The notes under the pieces are model-generated. The model did no database searches. It was not told the DNA's origin and was given only the letters and a program-made list of their open reading frames with translations. A stretch of DNA of 64,000 nt, taken from the NCBI GenBank assembly GCA_025093555.1, contig JAIWNF010000049.1:278077-342076 (forward strand), read 5' to 3'. The stretch's first letter is position 1. Every line of letters starts with the position of its first letter. Positions 49,413-61,509 of the stretch are shown here, piece by piece. The position numbers were made by a program, and so were the translations under genes. This DNA is from Circinella umbellata (Eukaryota > Mucoromycota > Mucoromycetes > Mucorales > Lichtheimiaceae).

Positions 49413-52190
49413 TTATAAAATCATCAGTTGAGCAAGAATAATAAAGAAATGATAGAAATGGTAATAGTGATATTATAATATGTGACAAGTAAAACGTTAT
49501 GCGTTATGAAAAGAGAAGAGATATCAATGAAAAAAAAGAGTTTTGGGTATATAAGTACAATATATGGTCTGAAAAAATAAAAGAATTATTCATGAAAAAA
49601 ATCTGTTAAAAGAGAATTAAAAATATTATGAAAAAAATTAGAGGTATATAGAGCGTTATTAAAAGACAAAAACCATGTAGTAGAAGGATTGATAATGAAG
49701 GACTTGTTATGCCTGACTTTGGCGTTTTGATGGTGTGGTGGAAGGAGAAATAGACGGGTGAAGACACCAATGACTTTGACCTGAGTCGAAAGCGACAAGT
49801 TTTGGAGTCGAATCGACTAAACCAAGTGTGTTTTCCATTAATGCTTTTCCGGTTAGGGCCATTAATGGTACGGTGCATTCTGAATATACTGACCCTTTTT
49901 TTTTGAAAAAAAAAAATATTTTTCATGGAGTTCATAGCCTTCAAAGTTTTGTCGGAATGTGAAAGTTTACTTAAGTAAAGCAAAGAAATCGACATAGGAA
50001 CATCTGTGTCCAACAATACAACTTCACCACCTATTTATAAAATAACGTTTTTTAGCTAAAGGAACTTACGGGATATTTACCATAAATAAAAAAATACTAA
50101 CCTGTCATGTCATAGCCTATTGTATGAACTGAGTGCATTAGCTCCTCTGTATAAGTCAATTTTAAAAGCATGTCCCTGAGAACCAAAGGCATTTTAAAGT
50201 TGCTGTCCTCCATTTGTTTGGTGTGATCTTTTACGGCCCCTATTTCACTACATCTTAACTATTCAGATACACTTTTGAACGACGTATCCACTCTTCTTCC
50301 CATTTTTCGACAAGCGATTGGTTCAAGAGCAGACAATCGTCGTTCATTGTTGTTAGCTGCGGCATATGCCTTGCTTGATCCTTCATTTCTATTAATAAAG
50401 TACAACAGATAATAAAACACATTAGTTGTTATGCATATCCTTTTCTTGTGTTATGCGCGCGATTTTTTTTATTCTACCCACCCATTTGCAGTGATCTTTG
50501 TTCCTTGGAAGACAGTTTTAAAGATACTGAATGGTATGTAAAGCTGGCCACGTGCAAGATATTCGAGAATATTATAAGAGCCGGTTGGGAAAAAAAGTAA
50601 CGCGGCATTTTGAAGTTCTGTTGTGAATTAAACTTGCGGAAATACGTATGAGGATTTGAGGATTCCTGAGAATCTTTATTTTCAGGATAAATCTCCTGAA
50701 AATAAAGATTCTTCATGGATTTATCCTCAGATTTTACATTTTCCTGAGAATTTGAATCCTCAAGGTAGTCTTTCAATGGATTTAAATCAACACGTCGTGC
50801 TAGGTTGAATACTTCGACAGGTGTTTTCTACGATATAATAAATAAGTCACTCTATCACTTTTTCATTTACCTTAACCCTCCCCGCCTCCTGTACTTACTA
50901 ATTTATAGACTTGCTTAAAAAGATCATTTAGGTCAGAAGGAATGGTGGATGAAACTGTGCCACCATTCCTTCTAATTTCGTCAAGCTCTTCTTCGGTAAA
51001 GACATCAGGCCAGTTTCCGTTGTTAATGCCTAGTGTTTGGCACGAGCTAGTAAATAGTGATTCTATTTACTAGCTCGAACTTTTTTTCGCCTGAAGTTCT
51101 TTGCAACCAATACATCTAATTCTCTATTTGTAGACGTATATAGAGCGTTTCTTACGTATTATACCGCAAGGAAACGACCATATGCCCAGAGGTGCCGGTC
51201 AATTCGGTCTTCCGTTTTATGTAAACAGCAATTAAACCTATTGAATAGTGATAAAAGTTTATTTGAGATTTAATTAGTATAATGCATATATAAACAAGCG
51301 TAGATACAGAATGTGCAAAAACAAAAATACTTTTTACCGGTAATAATGGCAAGAAAGAGCGAATTGCATCACTTTTTCCTCTACTGATTCAGGTTCTACT
51401 CCGTTTTCAATAGCTCTCTCCTTTGTTGAATCAAGGATCCAGAAATCTTTTTTATGTACTCTTGTCAAGCGGTTAAAATTCTGTTTTATCTTTTCCTTTT
51501 CTTGTTCAGTTAGTTTACTCTTGAGGGAAGATGATGATGAGGGTGGTGATACGGATATTAATGGTTTATTGGATGTTGTGCTATCTTTGTTATTGTTGCT
51601 GATGCTTTCATTTAGCTCTACTAGTTTTTCATCAATACGCTTCCAGCTCTCGATAGCATCTTTCTAGAAAATTATACAGTAGACCCCTGGTTTTTCCAAG
51701 CTGACACTTCCTTCAAAACAGCTGCAGAACGTGACGTTTTCAAATTGGCAAGAGTGAAAGAACCGGATGTCTACTGTATTGGTTCCAAGTCTCAGGCATG
51801 AGAAAAACAAAATTGGGGGTGGAAAAAATACTGAAATATACACATGTCTATCGATTGTGTTGCATTTTTAATTCGTTTGAGCCCAAGTGCCTTTGAAATT
51901 GCGTAAGTTGTCGCCTGAACTGTACAATTGCCGGGATGTCTTCTCCAATTCTTTGTCAACCTCGGGACCAATATCTTCTTTGAGATTTAACAAATTGTTT
52001 GTCATCACTATAAAAATAACGTTATAATAATAAATGACACATTAAATCAAACTTCCATCTTTTTTTTTAAAAAAAAGAGAAAAAAAAGGATCCATCGTTA
52101 ATTCCTATGATTTTTATACTTATTATGGTTAATACGTTACCTTTTTTCTTTATACCGTTTTCAGTAGCCATGAAAATAATGCGCGACTTG
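49410..52190 (-). CDS. duplicated accessory gene, copy 2 (longer, possibly degraded at the 3' end)
   Basis: Minus-strand exons can be read in order: from Met 52005 (LKEDIGPEVDKELEKTSRQL); from 51666 (DAIESWKRIDEKLVELNESI ... ERAIENGVEPESVEEKVMQF); about 51072 (LGINNGNWPDVFTEEELDEI ... KQVYKL), ending at a GTAAGT donor; 50825..50474 (KTPVEVFNLARRVDLNPLKD, then a Q/E/S-rich tail); about 50390-50120 (MEDSNFKMPLVLRDML, LMHSVHTIGYDMTG) with one TAG; and about 50025 (GEVVLLDTDVPMSISLLYLS). Good splice signals and normal composition argue for a real gene, but the in-frame TAG at about 50270 may mean it is dying. No known domain; function unknown. The exact joins of the last exons are not settled. 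Confidence 0.45.
50669..50712. repeat. perfect 19-bp inverted repeat
   Basis: Arm AGAATCTTTATTTTCAGGA (50669..50687), loop TAAATC, and the perfect complement at 50694..50712. An outer pair (TTGAGGATT near 50656 and AATCCTCAA near 50755) encloses it. It lies inside copy 2 and is absent from copy 1. Confidence 0.95.
51043..51077. repeat. perfect 15-bp inverted repeat at a splice acceptor
   Basis: Arm CGAGCTAGTAAATAG (51043..51057), loop TGATT, perfect complement 51063..51077. On the minus strand, the 3' part holds the TACTAG acceptor of a copy 2 exon. Confidence 0.95.
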
Positions 52191-54410
52191 TGAAAATGAT
52201 GCTTAGATGCACGCCCAACTTGATTCAAAAAGATCGATGATAAGTAAAATATAGTTTCTGCTATCCTTTAGTCGTGGCTGGATGATGCTAACTGTTGCAC
52301 AAGATAATGAGAGAGTACTTTTATCTTCAGTAACGCCAGGTGTGTATACCGTTCATTTATCATCTTTAAAGTGTCCACGTAACATTCTAGCTGCACACTC
52401 ATCATAACCGTACTTTTTTTGTGTCTTTTTGATCAGTTCGAACTACACGTTGGATTGTATATGAAGCTTCCCGATGAGATTCTAGTACTGTCACCCTAAG
52501 CCTTGTGGTTACTGATACACAATTTGAATTTCATTTCTGAGCCACGTAGATCCATGAGTTTATTTCCACCGAAAGTAAGAATTTTCAGATACTGTGGAGT
52601 GAGCAAAGGCATAACGGACGTTTTGAAAAGTGTAGATCTCGTAATAGTTGTTATTCTGTTCGTTATGGTAAAAAAAAGTACGTATGATCTCACAAATGGA
52701 GGAAAAAAATATTACGGTAGAGAAAAAGCCTGTTTTTTTAAACAAAATATATATTACATATCAAATAAAAATATTCATATGTATCAATCCATTTTATCCA
52801 GACTGGATAATATGTATATGATACTATTATTCTTTGGTGCATGAATTATGTATAAGAAATTAGTGATAAACCATTACCATATGTTTTTAATATTATTTCC
52901 TTGAATGAATCAAGTGACAGTAGTTTTAGTAAGGTAAACGACCAAGTATATGTATATAAAAAAAGCAGTTATTTTTTCAAAACCTATATATAAAGGTTTA
53001 TATTTAGATTTTTACAGAAATGAACAACGTGTATACAACAACAAAACGCGTCCATTTACAGTAAATAAATAAAGAAGTTGGATCATTATTATTATTATTT
53101 ATGCTATATCGCGCAATGTAAAGATCACACAAAAAAAAGGGAGCACGGATTAAGAGGACATGGGCTTCTTTTTTTTACCTGTAACTTTTAGATCAGGATC
53201 TTTTATTTTATGTATTCCCCTGAATTCCTAAACAAAGGTCATTTTTAATATATTTATTTATGAATGTGTACACGCGATCTTTAGAGTCGCAGGTATTGGA
53301 TTGTGATAAAGTGATTTTTTTTTCTCTTGGAACTTCTCCTTCTTTATGGTCCCCTTATTACAAAACAGTCACTGGGCTGAAATGTTCATATAAGCAAACT
53401 CTTAGTGTCACCTATACGTATTCTGCATAACAAATAAATTCAACTGAAGGGCTCTGTAACAAAATTAATTTTTAACTGATATACACTATTTTTTTTGTGC
53501 AAGCAGAAATTTTGTAATACCGAGGAGTACCAAATAGAATATTTTTTAATATAAAATGCTAACCAGTTTCAACTTCTTGAGAACGTAGTCGACAAAATGG
53601 GGAGGAAAGTTTTTGAGAAAAGATTTGATGCAGAAGTTGTTACAAGACAGTATAAAGCATAGGATTTGATATCAAGGATTCCGAGTAGAAGTAGACTGAC
53701 AAAAACCCCAGAATTTTGACTTGAAAATAATGGAAATCTTTGTTTTTGATGTTGCTGATACGTAGAAACATCTTGAAATCGATATAATTTGACTAGATCT
53801 TTGATTGTGTAGTAACCTATTAATATGACCATGTCGATTTGGATCAAAATGTGGATCAAAAAGTCATTTTTTAGAGTGTAGTTTTATTCATCAAGAAAAA
53901 TTCAGTCATAAATAATGATAAAAATATTATAATGCTAAGTTATAACGGACAAAGATATCAATAATAATTAGTAATAATAGAAGCAAAAACACACAAACAA
54001 ACGAATAAATTTATAGAAAAAAGTTATTTAAAGAACACATTATTTATTACTATTCTGTATCATGTTTATGGTTGATTCTCGTTATAATTATTAACAGCAC
54101 ATAGATCAGTAATAAAATAATGGCAGAAGAATCACTGATAATTTTTCATAAAGACATAAACTATGTAAATATATCATTATCCGATAACATTTGATACTTA
54201 TTTTCTACCTTGTAAAATATAATAATGCTATCAGTAAACGAAAATACCAAAATACCAAAGATTCAATTCATGGTTGTCAAATTACACTAATAATATATAA
54301 CGATCACCATTAGACAGAGCGGAGTTGGATGTGACTGAGAGAGTATGTAAAAGGTTGTAGTGCGATTCATTTCTTAGTTTTCTTCTTCACATATACACAT
54401 AAAATCAACT
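52191..54410. other. intergenic, nothing recognised
   Basis: About 2.2 kb of AT-rich DNA without supported genes. Short ORFs near 52503..52844 (+) and 53569..53859 (-) have no motifs. The right end must hold the RACK1 promoter; no clear TATA box is seen. Confidence 0.5.
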
Positions 54411-56154
54411 ATGGATACACTCACTTTCCGTGGAGAACTCAAGGGTAAATATCGAATCGAAAGATGGATGTATTAATTATTTTGACGGATACAACGAGTT
54501 TACTGATGGATGGATGAATTATATGTATATAGGTCATAATGGATGGGTTACTTCCATCGTTACCTCTGCTGAGGCACCTGACATGATTCTTTCTGCCTCG
54601 CGTGGTAAGCTCCCATAAGAGCGCGAATATGATTGTTGAACATCCTCTTCATTCTTGTTATACTAATATATAACGTATATAAAGACAAGTCCATCATTGT
54701 CTGGCACATTACCAGGTTTGTTTATTATTGATTTATTTGTTCTTGGCATTTTTACTTTTATAACCATGTTATATGTTTGGTATACTAACATTTTTATTCA
54801 GGTATTTGTCTTTATTTTTTTTATTTTTTATAGAGCTTTGAAATTAAAAGAGAGAAAAAGGAATTACCGATAAAGTCGAAGTGAAAGTCATTTTTCAACC
54901 AAAAAAATGAAAAATTACTCACGATTGCCCTGATATTTTTTTTATTTAAAAATTGAAAGGGATGAAATTGACTATGGTGTTCCTCGCAAGTCTCTCTTGG
55001 GTCATAATCACTTTGTTGAAGACTTGGCTATCTCTTCCGATGGTCAATTTCTTCTTTCTGCTTCGTGGGATAAGACTCTTCGTCTTTGGGATCTTAATAC
55101 TGGTACTACCACTCGTCGTTTCGTGGGCCATACAAATGATGTTATGTCGGTTTCTTTCTCGGCTGATAATCGTCAAATTGTCTCTGGTTCTCGCGACAAG
55201 ACCATTAAGCTATGGAATACTTTGTAAGTTGTTTTTTATTATTGGCTTTTATAAATAAAGAATTTTTGTCATGTACATGGATTATTTATTAATAACTTTT
55301 GATTTTGATATTTATAGGGGTGAATGCAAATTTAGCTTAACTGACGGAGGTCACCAAGATTGGGTTTCTTGTGTTCGATTCTCTCCCAATCCCGCTAATC
55401 CTGTTATTGTATCTGGCGGTTGGGATAAGCTTGTTAAGGTAAATATTTGCTTACATTTTTTTGGAACAAATAATTTAAATGAGTATATTGAAAAAAGACT
55501 GTACTGTGTTTTGAGTTTTTGGATATGATGAACAAAATATATTTGCTACTTTGAAGAGCCGTGAGGGCGTTTGAAACAAAACTATATAACCACAAGATCT
55601 TTTCTGATGCCATTTAAACTCAAAGCACTTATGTCGTCTTCTTTTTTTAATATTCTCGATTGATTATTATATTCTATCAATTATTCGGAGAAAAGAAAAG
55701 AAAACTAATTATTTTTGTTTTTTGTGATTAGATTTGGGATCTTACCAAGCTCAAGTTACGTTCCAACTTTGTTGGTCATAACGGTTATATCAACACTGTT
55801 ACCATTTCTCCCGATGGTTCTTTGTGTGCCTCAGCTGGCAAGGATGGTGTTGTCATGCTTTGGGATTTGAATGAATCTAAGCATCTTTACTCTCTTGAAG
55901 CTAATGATGTTGTTTATTCGATTACTTTCTCTCCTAACCGTTACTGGCTTTGCGCTGCCACTGGATCTTCGATCCGTGTTTGGGATTTGGAAAGCAAGAG
56001 TTTGGTTGATGTACTTCGTCCTACTTTTACAAACACTAGCAAGGGCCAGGATCCTCAATGTTTGTCTCTTACTTGGTCTGCAGATGGTTCGACCTTGTTC
56101 TCTGGTCACTCTGATAACTTGATTCGTGTCTGGCAAGTATCTCGTACTTTGTAA
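54411..56154 (+). CDS. RACK1 / Asc1 / Cpc2, WD40 ribosomal scaffold protein
   Basis: Six exons: 54411..54444, 54533..54604, 54685..54715 (31 nt), 54960..55223, 55318..55438, 55732..56154 (945 nt, 314 aa). That is the usual length for seven WD40 blades. It starts [20 protein letters not shown]; blades end in [42 protein letters not shown] and IRVWQVS. The RACK1 insert DVLRPTF lies between blades six and seven. RACK1 sits on the 40S head near the mRNA exit and links translation with kinase signalling. Third positions in the exons favour T and C much more than in neighbouring genes, as expected of a very highly expressed gene. Intron 5 holds a C/D snoRNA. Confidence 0.97.
55520..55612 (+). ncRNA. 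C/D box snoRNA, U24 (SNORD24/snR24) type
   Basis: It lies within RACK1 intron 5. C box ATGATGA (55525..55531) and D box CTGA (55604..55607) are about 70 nt apart. Upstream guide ATATTTGCTAC precedes a D'-like TTTGA, and CCACAAGATC lies before the D box. Both match my memory of U24 (ATATTTGCTA; CACCAAGATC), which guides 2'-O-methylation of 25S/28S rRNA. In budding yeast U24 is also in the intron of the RACK1 homologue ASC1. A 13-bp stem outside the boxes (55506..55518 with 55616..55628, one G-U) would present it for processing. Confidence 0.85.
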
Positions 56155-56458
56155 ACAAAGTATATGAAATAAATCTTTTTTTTATTTCTCTCATCCCTTA
56201 TCATTATCAATCCGCATCATTATTATCAACATTTTTTATCGTCGACTTTTGTAATTGTAATTTTGACCACTCATCTTCTTTTTCAATGTCATTTATCACC
56301 CCTCATCGGCTTCAATTACGGTACATAACCATCTTTTTTTTTATGTTTTTTTATTGAATAAAATAAAACAAAATGATTCTCTTTTTTTTCTCGAATTATC
56401 TTTTTTTATCTGTTTGAATATTTTATTTTACTTTGAGATCTATATATATATATATAAG
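56155..56458. other. intergenic
   Basis: 3' region of RACK1 and promoter of the sugar transporter, with pyrimidine tracts and a (TA)8 run ending 3 nt before the transporter ATG. Confidence 0.5.
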
Positions 56459-59349
56459 ATGGGACACCGATGGATTTGCGAATATTTAACATTATCTGCC
56501 AGCAATAGGCTTTATATTATTTGCGGGTAACAAAAATACTTCATACATTTTGTTGTTGTTACTAAAGAGCTTATTTATAATCAGCATAGATTTGTATCAC
56601 TTGGCGGTTTCATGGTAAACAAATGATCTATACTCATGACAACCACCCGTATAACCTTTTTTTTTCTTCATTTGATTATTTTACACTCTTTATAACATCC
56701 AATAACCTTGGTATTAATCGAATGATTTTTTTTAGTATGGGTAATCTATCTATTTTAAAAGTGAGGGACAATACATAATATTCTGTATAACAAATATATA
56801 ACTAACCAAAAAAAAAAGATATGATAGTGGGACACTTTCTGGGTGTTTAATTATGGTAGATTTTCAACATACGTTTTCAATTACTGAATCACCTAACAGC
56901 GCAATTATCGTTTCGATCCCACTTGCTGCGGCCGTATTTGGTTCAATCGTAAGCTTAATATTTTATATTTCTTTGTTGACTTTTTTCCTAATAATTTACA
57001 ACGGGATCATTAAGGGAAAAACTCAATACAACATATGCGTATACATTTTCCCAAAATAATAAAAAAAATGTGGAAGCATGATCGATAGCTAACAAAAAGA
57101 GTAAAACTTTGATATCGCTTAAGCTTTCCGGACCGACGGCTGACCACATAGGTCGAAGAAATTACTTTTTTGTGGCAACCTCTATACAATTTATCGGATC
57201 ATTAGTACAAATCACTGCAACTTCATTTGGGACTCTTTTACTTGGTCGTATCATTGCCTTTTCAGCTATTGGGTAAACAATGGTTCATAATGAGGTTGAT
57301 GTACACCAAAAAGAAAATTTACTAATAGAGTTGGCGTTCTATTTTTTTATTTTTATAAATCTAATGTAACAGTATTTTTAGTATGCTAGTACCATTATGC
57401 AAGTTTCTATATTACATTTCATTGTTTGATCCGAGAGTACCATTTAAAAATGTAACACAAAAAATAACTAATTTTCTTATTTAGATCAGAGTGAAATATC
57501 GCGGCCTGAACACCGAGGTCGGCTTATTGCCTTTTATCAACTTGGAGTCACTTTAGGGTTCTGTATAGCTTTTTGGGTTGCTTATGGAACAAGTCATATT
57601 TCAACCGAGTTATCATGGAGGTAAAAAAAACGGTTTATTTATAAATCTCATTACTAAAAGTTCAAAAAGAAAAAAAAAAAGAGTTATAAATATTACTATC
57701 ATCATGTTATATAGACTCTCCATTGGACTTCAAATAATACCGCCAATCCTTTTATTTATTGGATTATTCGCGCTACCCGAGAGGTTTGTTACTTTTCACT
57801 TGTTTATTTGTGATACACGCATTTTAATGCGCAACATGATCGGCCATGAATTTTTGATGAAGCATATTTTTTTTTATATTTTTATTTAGCCCCCGTTGGC
57901 TAATTTATCGTGAACGCACAGCAGAAGCATTAACCATATTAAAAAGTCTTCGGAATACTACTACCGGTGATTATTTAGCTGAAATGGAATATGCGAGTAT
58001 TAAACAAGATGTCTCTTTTGATGAAAAATTTCCATCTAAACAAAGCTACAAAGCATTACTAGAGAGAGGAATTGAAAATAACCGTCGACGGACAATATTG
58101 GGTATTGGAATGCATATGCTAACACAACTTACTGGTATTAATGTACTTTTGTATGTCCTTTCTTTTTTGTATACATATAAAATGTCTTTCAATATCATAT
58201 ACTAATTTACAACGCGTAAAAAAAAAAGATTTTATTTACCTCATACAGTACGATCAACAGGAATTACTGAAGTCAACTCTGAATTATTAGGTATGTTAGT
58301 AAAATGAAATAGATAAAAAGTGTCCCATGACTTTTCAACTCCTTTCTTTCTAAATCAGGAAACGGTGTGAGTGGCATAGTGAACATGCTTGCCACTATTC
58401 CGGTCTTTTTCTTTGTAAGGGAATTAATGCTTTACATGTCATTCCTCTTCCTTTTTTTTTTCGTGACGAAAACAAATACAAACATAAATAAAAGTCAATT
58501 AGAACACGAAATATCACGGGTTCTTGTTTTTTCTAATACCATCATTTTTCTCTTTTTATTTTAGATTGACAAATGGGATCGGCGTCGGATTCTTACAGGC
58601 GCTTCATTGATAATGGCTATCTGTATGATAACAACTGCGGGTGTATTAGCTGCTTATAGTGTTGAGAATGGACCGGAACCGGTTTACATCAATAATAATG
58701 TTGCCACCTATAGTATCTTGGTGATTTTGTGTTTATTTATAACATGTTTTGCTTTAAGTTGGGGTCCTTTAGGATGGATTTATCCAGCAGAGATATATCC
58801 ACAATTGATTCGTGCAAAAGCAATGGGAGTGACAACTGCTTCAAGCTATTGTTTTAATTTAGCTATTTCACAAATTGCACCTGTTTTATTCAAGTATATA
58901 ACTTGGGGTACTTATGTTGTTTTTGGTTGTTTTTGTCTTTTGATTGCTTGGATTGTTCATACTTTTTACCCCGAAACAAGAGTAAGTTGAGACGGTTTTT
59001 AACCTTTTTTGGTCACGTAAAAGTGGGGGAGCCTAAAAAAAAGTGTTAGGGTCCTAAAATATGCTTTTTTTTTGAGTTTACAAATTGATCTTGAACAACA
59101 AAAACAAATCTTGAAACAGTTAACTCTTTTTTTCTTTTTTTCCATTCAAAATAATATTAGGGACGTTCTTTGGAAGAAATCCATTTAATATTTAGTGGAG
59201 CACTTATTGATGAAAGACCTGGATTACACCATCCTTCTACAGCAGCAGAAGCATTAGATAGACTTAAAATTATGGACGACAATGGAATCAAAATACCTAT
59301 TGACAACAGCAACAACAATGAAGTGAATCATAACAAAATATATGTATAA
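56459..59349 (+). CDS. MFS sugar transporter
   Basis: Eleven exons: 56459..56526, 56819..56948, 57124..57272, 57373..57398 (26 nt), 57485..57620, 57715..57783, 57890..58150, 58229..58290, 58359..58414, 58565..58981, 59161..59349 (1563 nt, 520 aa). Family motifs: GYDSGTLSG at the first helix, ADHIGRR between helices 2 and 3, YQSEIS...RGR, PESPRWL, the QLTGIN helix, GPLGWIYPAEIYP and PETRGRSLEE. This is a plasma-membrane hexose/polyol proton symporter type; the sugar is not predictable. The intron after exon 4 begins GCAAGT, a GC-AG intron. Exon 1 is uncertain: the used frame is poorly hydrophobic, while another frame reads PAIGFILFAG, a better first helix but with a stop upstream. The start may be wrong or shifted. 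Confidence 0.82.
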
Positions 59350-60571
59350 TAAAATTATGTATCTTTTTAAAAGTGGTGTCTTAATTTAGTGGCGGGGACA
59401 AAAATGAAATGAAAACTCTTGTGAAACTTATATATGCTAAAAAAGAATTAACGTGGCGTAAACAAGGGACTCGCAATGACCTTGTCCGGGAATTCCGAAA
59501 TTAAGTTGAAAAATGAGAAGGAACTATATAGAATCATGAATGATAAATGAATAAAAACGATATGCATAATGAGTTTTGTTTTGTTGTCGTGTTTCCACTG
59601 ATTTGTCACTTCGTTAAATTAAATTAAAACAAAGTTTGGATTCCAGACCACCATTGTTTAAAAAAGGATAAGAAACTTTATCTTTCTGCTTAACTTGATA
59701 TAAGCAAGCAAATCAATGTATATATAATATTCATTTTTCTCTGCTGTTTATATACTATTATTGTTATGCATGTGAAACAGATTGTTTATACTTGATTCCT
59801 TTGTGTGGCGAAAAGATAAAAAAAATCACATTTATAATTAAACAGTACGTATTATACTTTTAACTCTTGTACACAATAGTAATGCAAAATGATTTGAAAG
59901 TAGGGGTTGACAATAAGGAGAGAAAATTGTGTGTGAGGGTTGGCTTTTTTTTTGGTTCATCATTGAGTGCACTCCTTCTTAATGCGCGTGAACAAAAATA
60001 TAAGATATGAATAAAAAGTAGGAATTACTATAAAGGGCTATGCCGGTTGATAAACATCAAAAACAAATGAAAAAAAAAAACAAGCGAGTACATTTTTTTT
60101 ATGACGAAGACGTGAATGTAACTGTAAGTCCAAATCGATTTCCTCGTTTGTTCATCATCATTTATTTTACTTCCGATAAAAAGACATGGACAACAAAAAC
60201 AACAACAACAAAATCCATAAATATGAAAGTTCACCGATGTATGGTTTCACAGATTTCTATCAAAAAAAATTGCAGCGATTGTGTAAGTTTTCGGAGTAGC
60301 ATCCGAAATGAGAGATCGCCAAAAAGAAACGCGGAAGGAGGAAATGTTGGGAATACAATGAATTTCGTTGTTGTTGACTTATATTTACGAATAAAAAAAG
60401 AGAATGAGAATTATATAAATAGGGAGGCGTTTTGTTCTTTATTTCTCACTCGTCTTTTCTTTTCTCACTTTTTCACTGCTTCTTTACTCATCTCCGTTTT
60501 TTATATACCCTCCAATTCTTAATTATTATTGTTTTTTTTTTTCATATCACTGACAACTAAGTCCATTCGCC
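59350..60571. other. intergenic / cyclin promoter region
   Basis: About 1.2 kb. A 160-codon ORF (60040..60522) overlaps the TATA box and leader of the cyclin gene and has no domain, so it is not called. Confidence 0.5.
60412..60421 (+). promoter_or_regulatory. TATA box of the cyclin gene
   Basis: TATATAAATA, 150 nt before the ATG at 60572, followed by a T/C-rich leader. Confidence 0.55.
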
Positions 60572-61509
60572 ATGCAAATTATCCTTGATAATATGTTACA
60601 ACGACCATCAACGACAACATCTCAAAAACAACCATCATCAGCACCGAATTCACCCGCTTCTGAATCATGTTTTCGACGGCCACTACCATCCGTTCTTATT
60701 GGTTAGTATACAACAAACAAATAACAACGAGTATTACTGTTTTTGTTATAGCAAGTATACTAACCCTGTATCTCATCATCAATAGATTTCATGGCAATTA
60801 CATTATGTGATATTATTCCATTCCATCGACGATCATCATCATCTTTACGTCGACGTTCTTCTGCGCCTGCTTCGCCAACACAATCTCCTACACAATCTCA
60901 ACCACGTCGCCCTGTTCCCGAACTTGTTTATTTTATTCAAAAAATTACATATCAAGCTGGTATCAATTGTCGTACTGCTCTTGTTGCACTTATCTATTTA
61001 GAACGTGCCAAAAAACACCTTCCACGAAATTCTGTTGGTAGCTATGGTAAGATTTTTCTATTATCATAATTACTGTTGTCGCCTGTGTTCATCAAAAAGA
61101 AGAATTATGGGAAAAGGACCTTTTTTTTGAAAGAAAGAAAGCTGATTTATTGCTTCTTTTATTATTAGATACATGCCATCGAATGTTATTAGGAGCTCTA
61201 TTATTAGCATCCAAATTCCTTGAAGATACTGAATGGGCACCACCTTATACTCATTCCAATGCCATAAGTAAGGCTGAGCCGGAGTTGCTAGGTGCTTCAT
61301 GGACACGTTACTATGGTTATGCAAACTCATACTATGTAGGACCAATCACTAATCGTCGCTTGTGTGACATGTGTGGCGGTCTTTTTTCACTTGATGACAT
61401 TAATATGCTTGAAAGGGCTTTTTTAAAATTGATTCAGCATCAATGCTGGGTCGATGAAAAAGATGTTTATGAATATGTTGAAAATCACCGCGTTGATTTA
61501 TCTTTATGA
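60572..61509 (+). CDS. Pho80/Pcl-type cyclin
   Basis: Three exons: 60572..60701, 60786..61046, 61169..61509 (732 nt, 243 aa). A short S/T/P-rich head precedes the cyclin box. Its core has VPELVYFIQKITYQAGINCR, TALVALIYLERAKKHLP, CHRMLLGALLLASKFLED and a helix with LFSLDDINMLERAFLKLIQH. This is the Pho80/Pcl (cyclin_N) pattern rather than the mitotic B-type. Such cyclins bind Pho85-like kinases and control phosphate response, polarity or the G1 phase. A 30-residue insert (SNAISKAEPELLGASWTRYY and on) lies between FLED and the C-terminal helices. Which Pcl subgroup it belongs to is not clear. Confidence 0.87.

Noticed and set aside
54445..54532. Possible second C/D snoRNA in RACK1 intron 1
   Set aside because: A CTGA is present but no RTGATGA C box and no closing stem.
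60040..60522. 160-codon ORF before the cyclin
   Set aside because: It covers the cyclin's TATA box and leader and has no domain.
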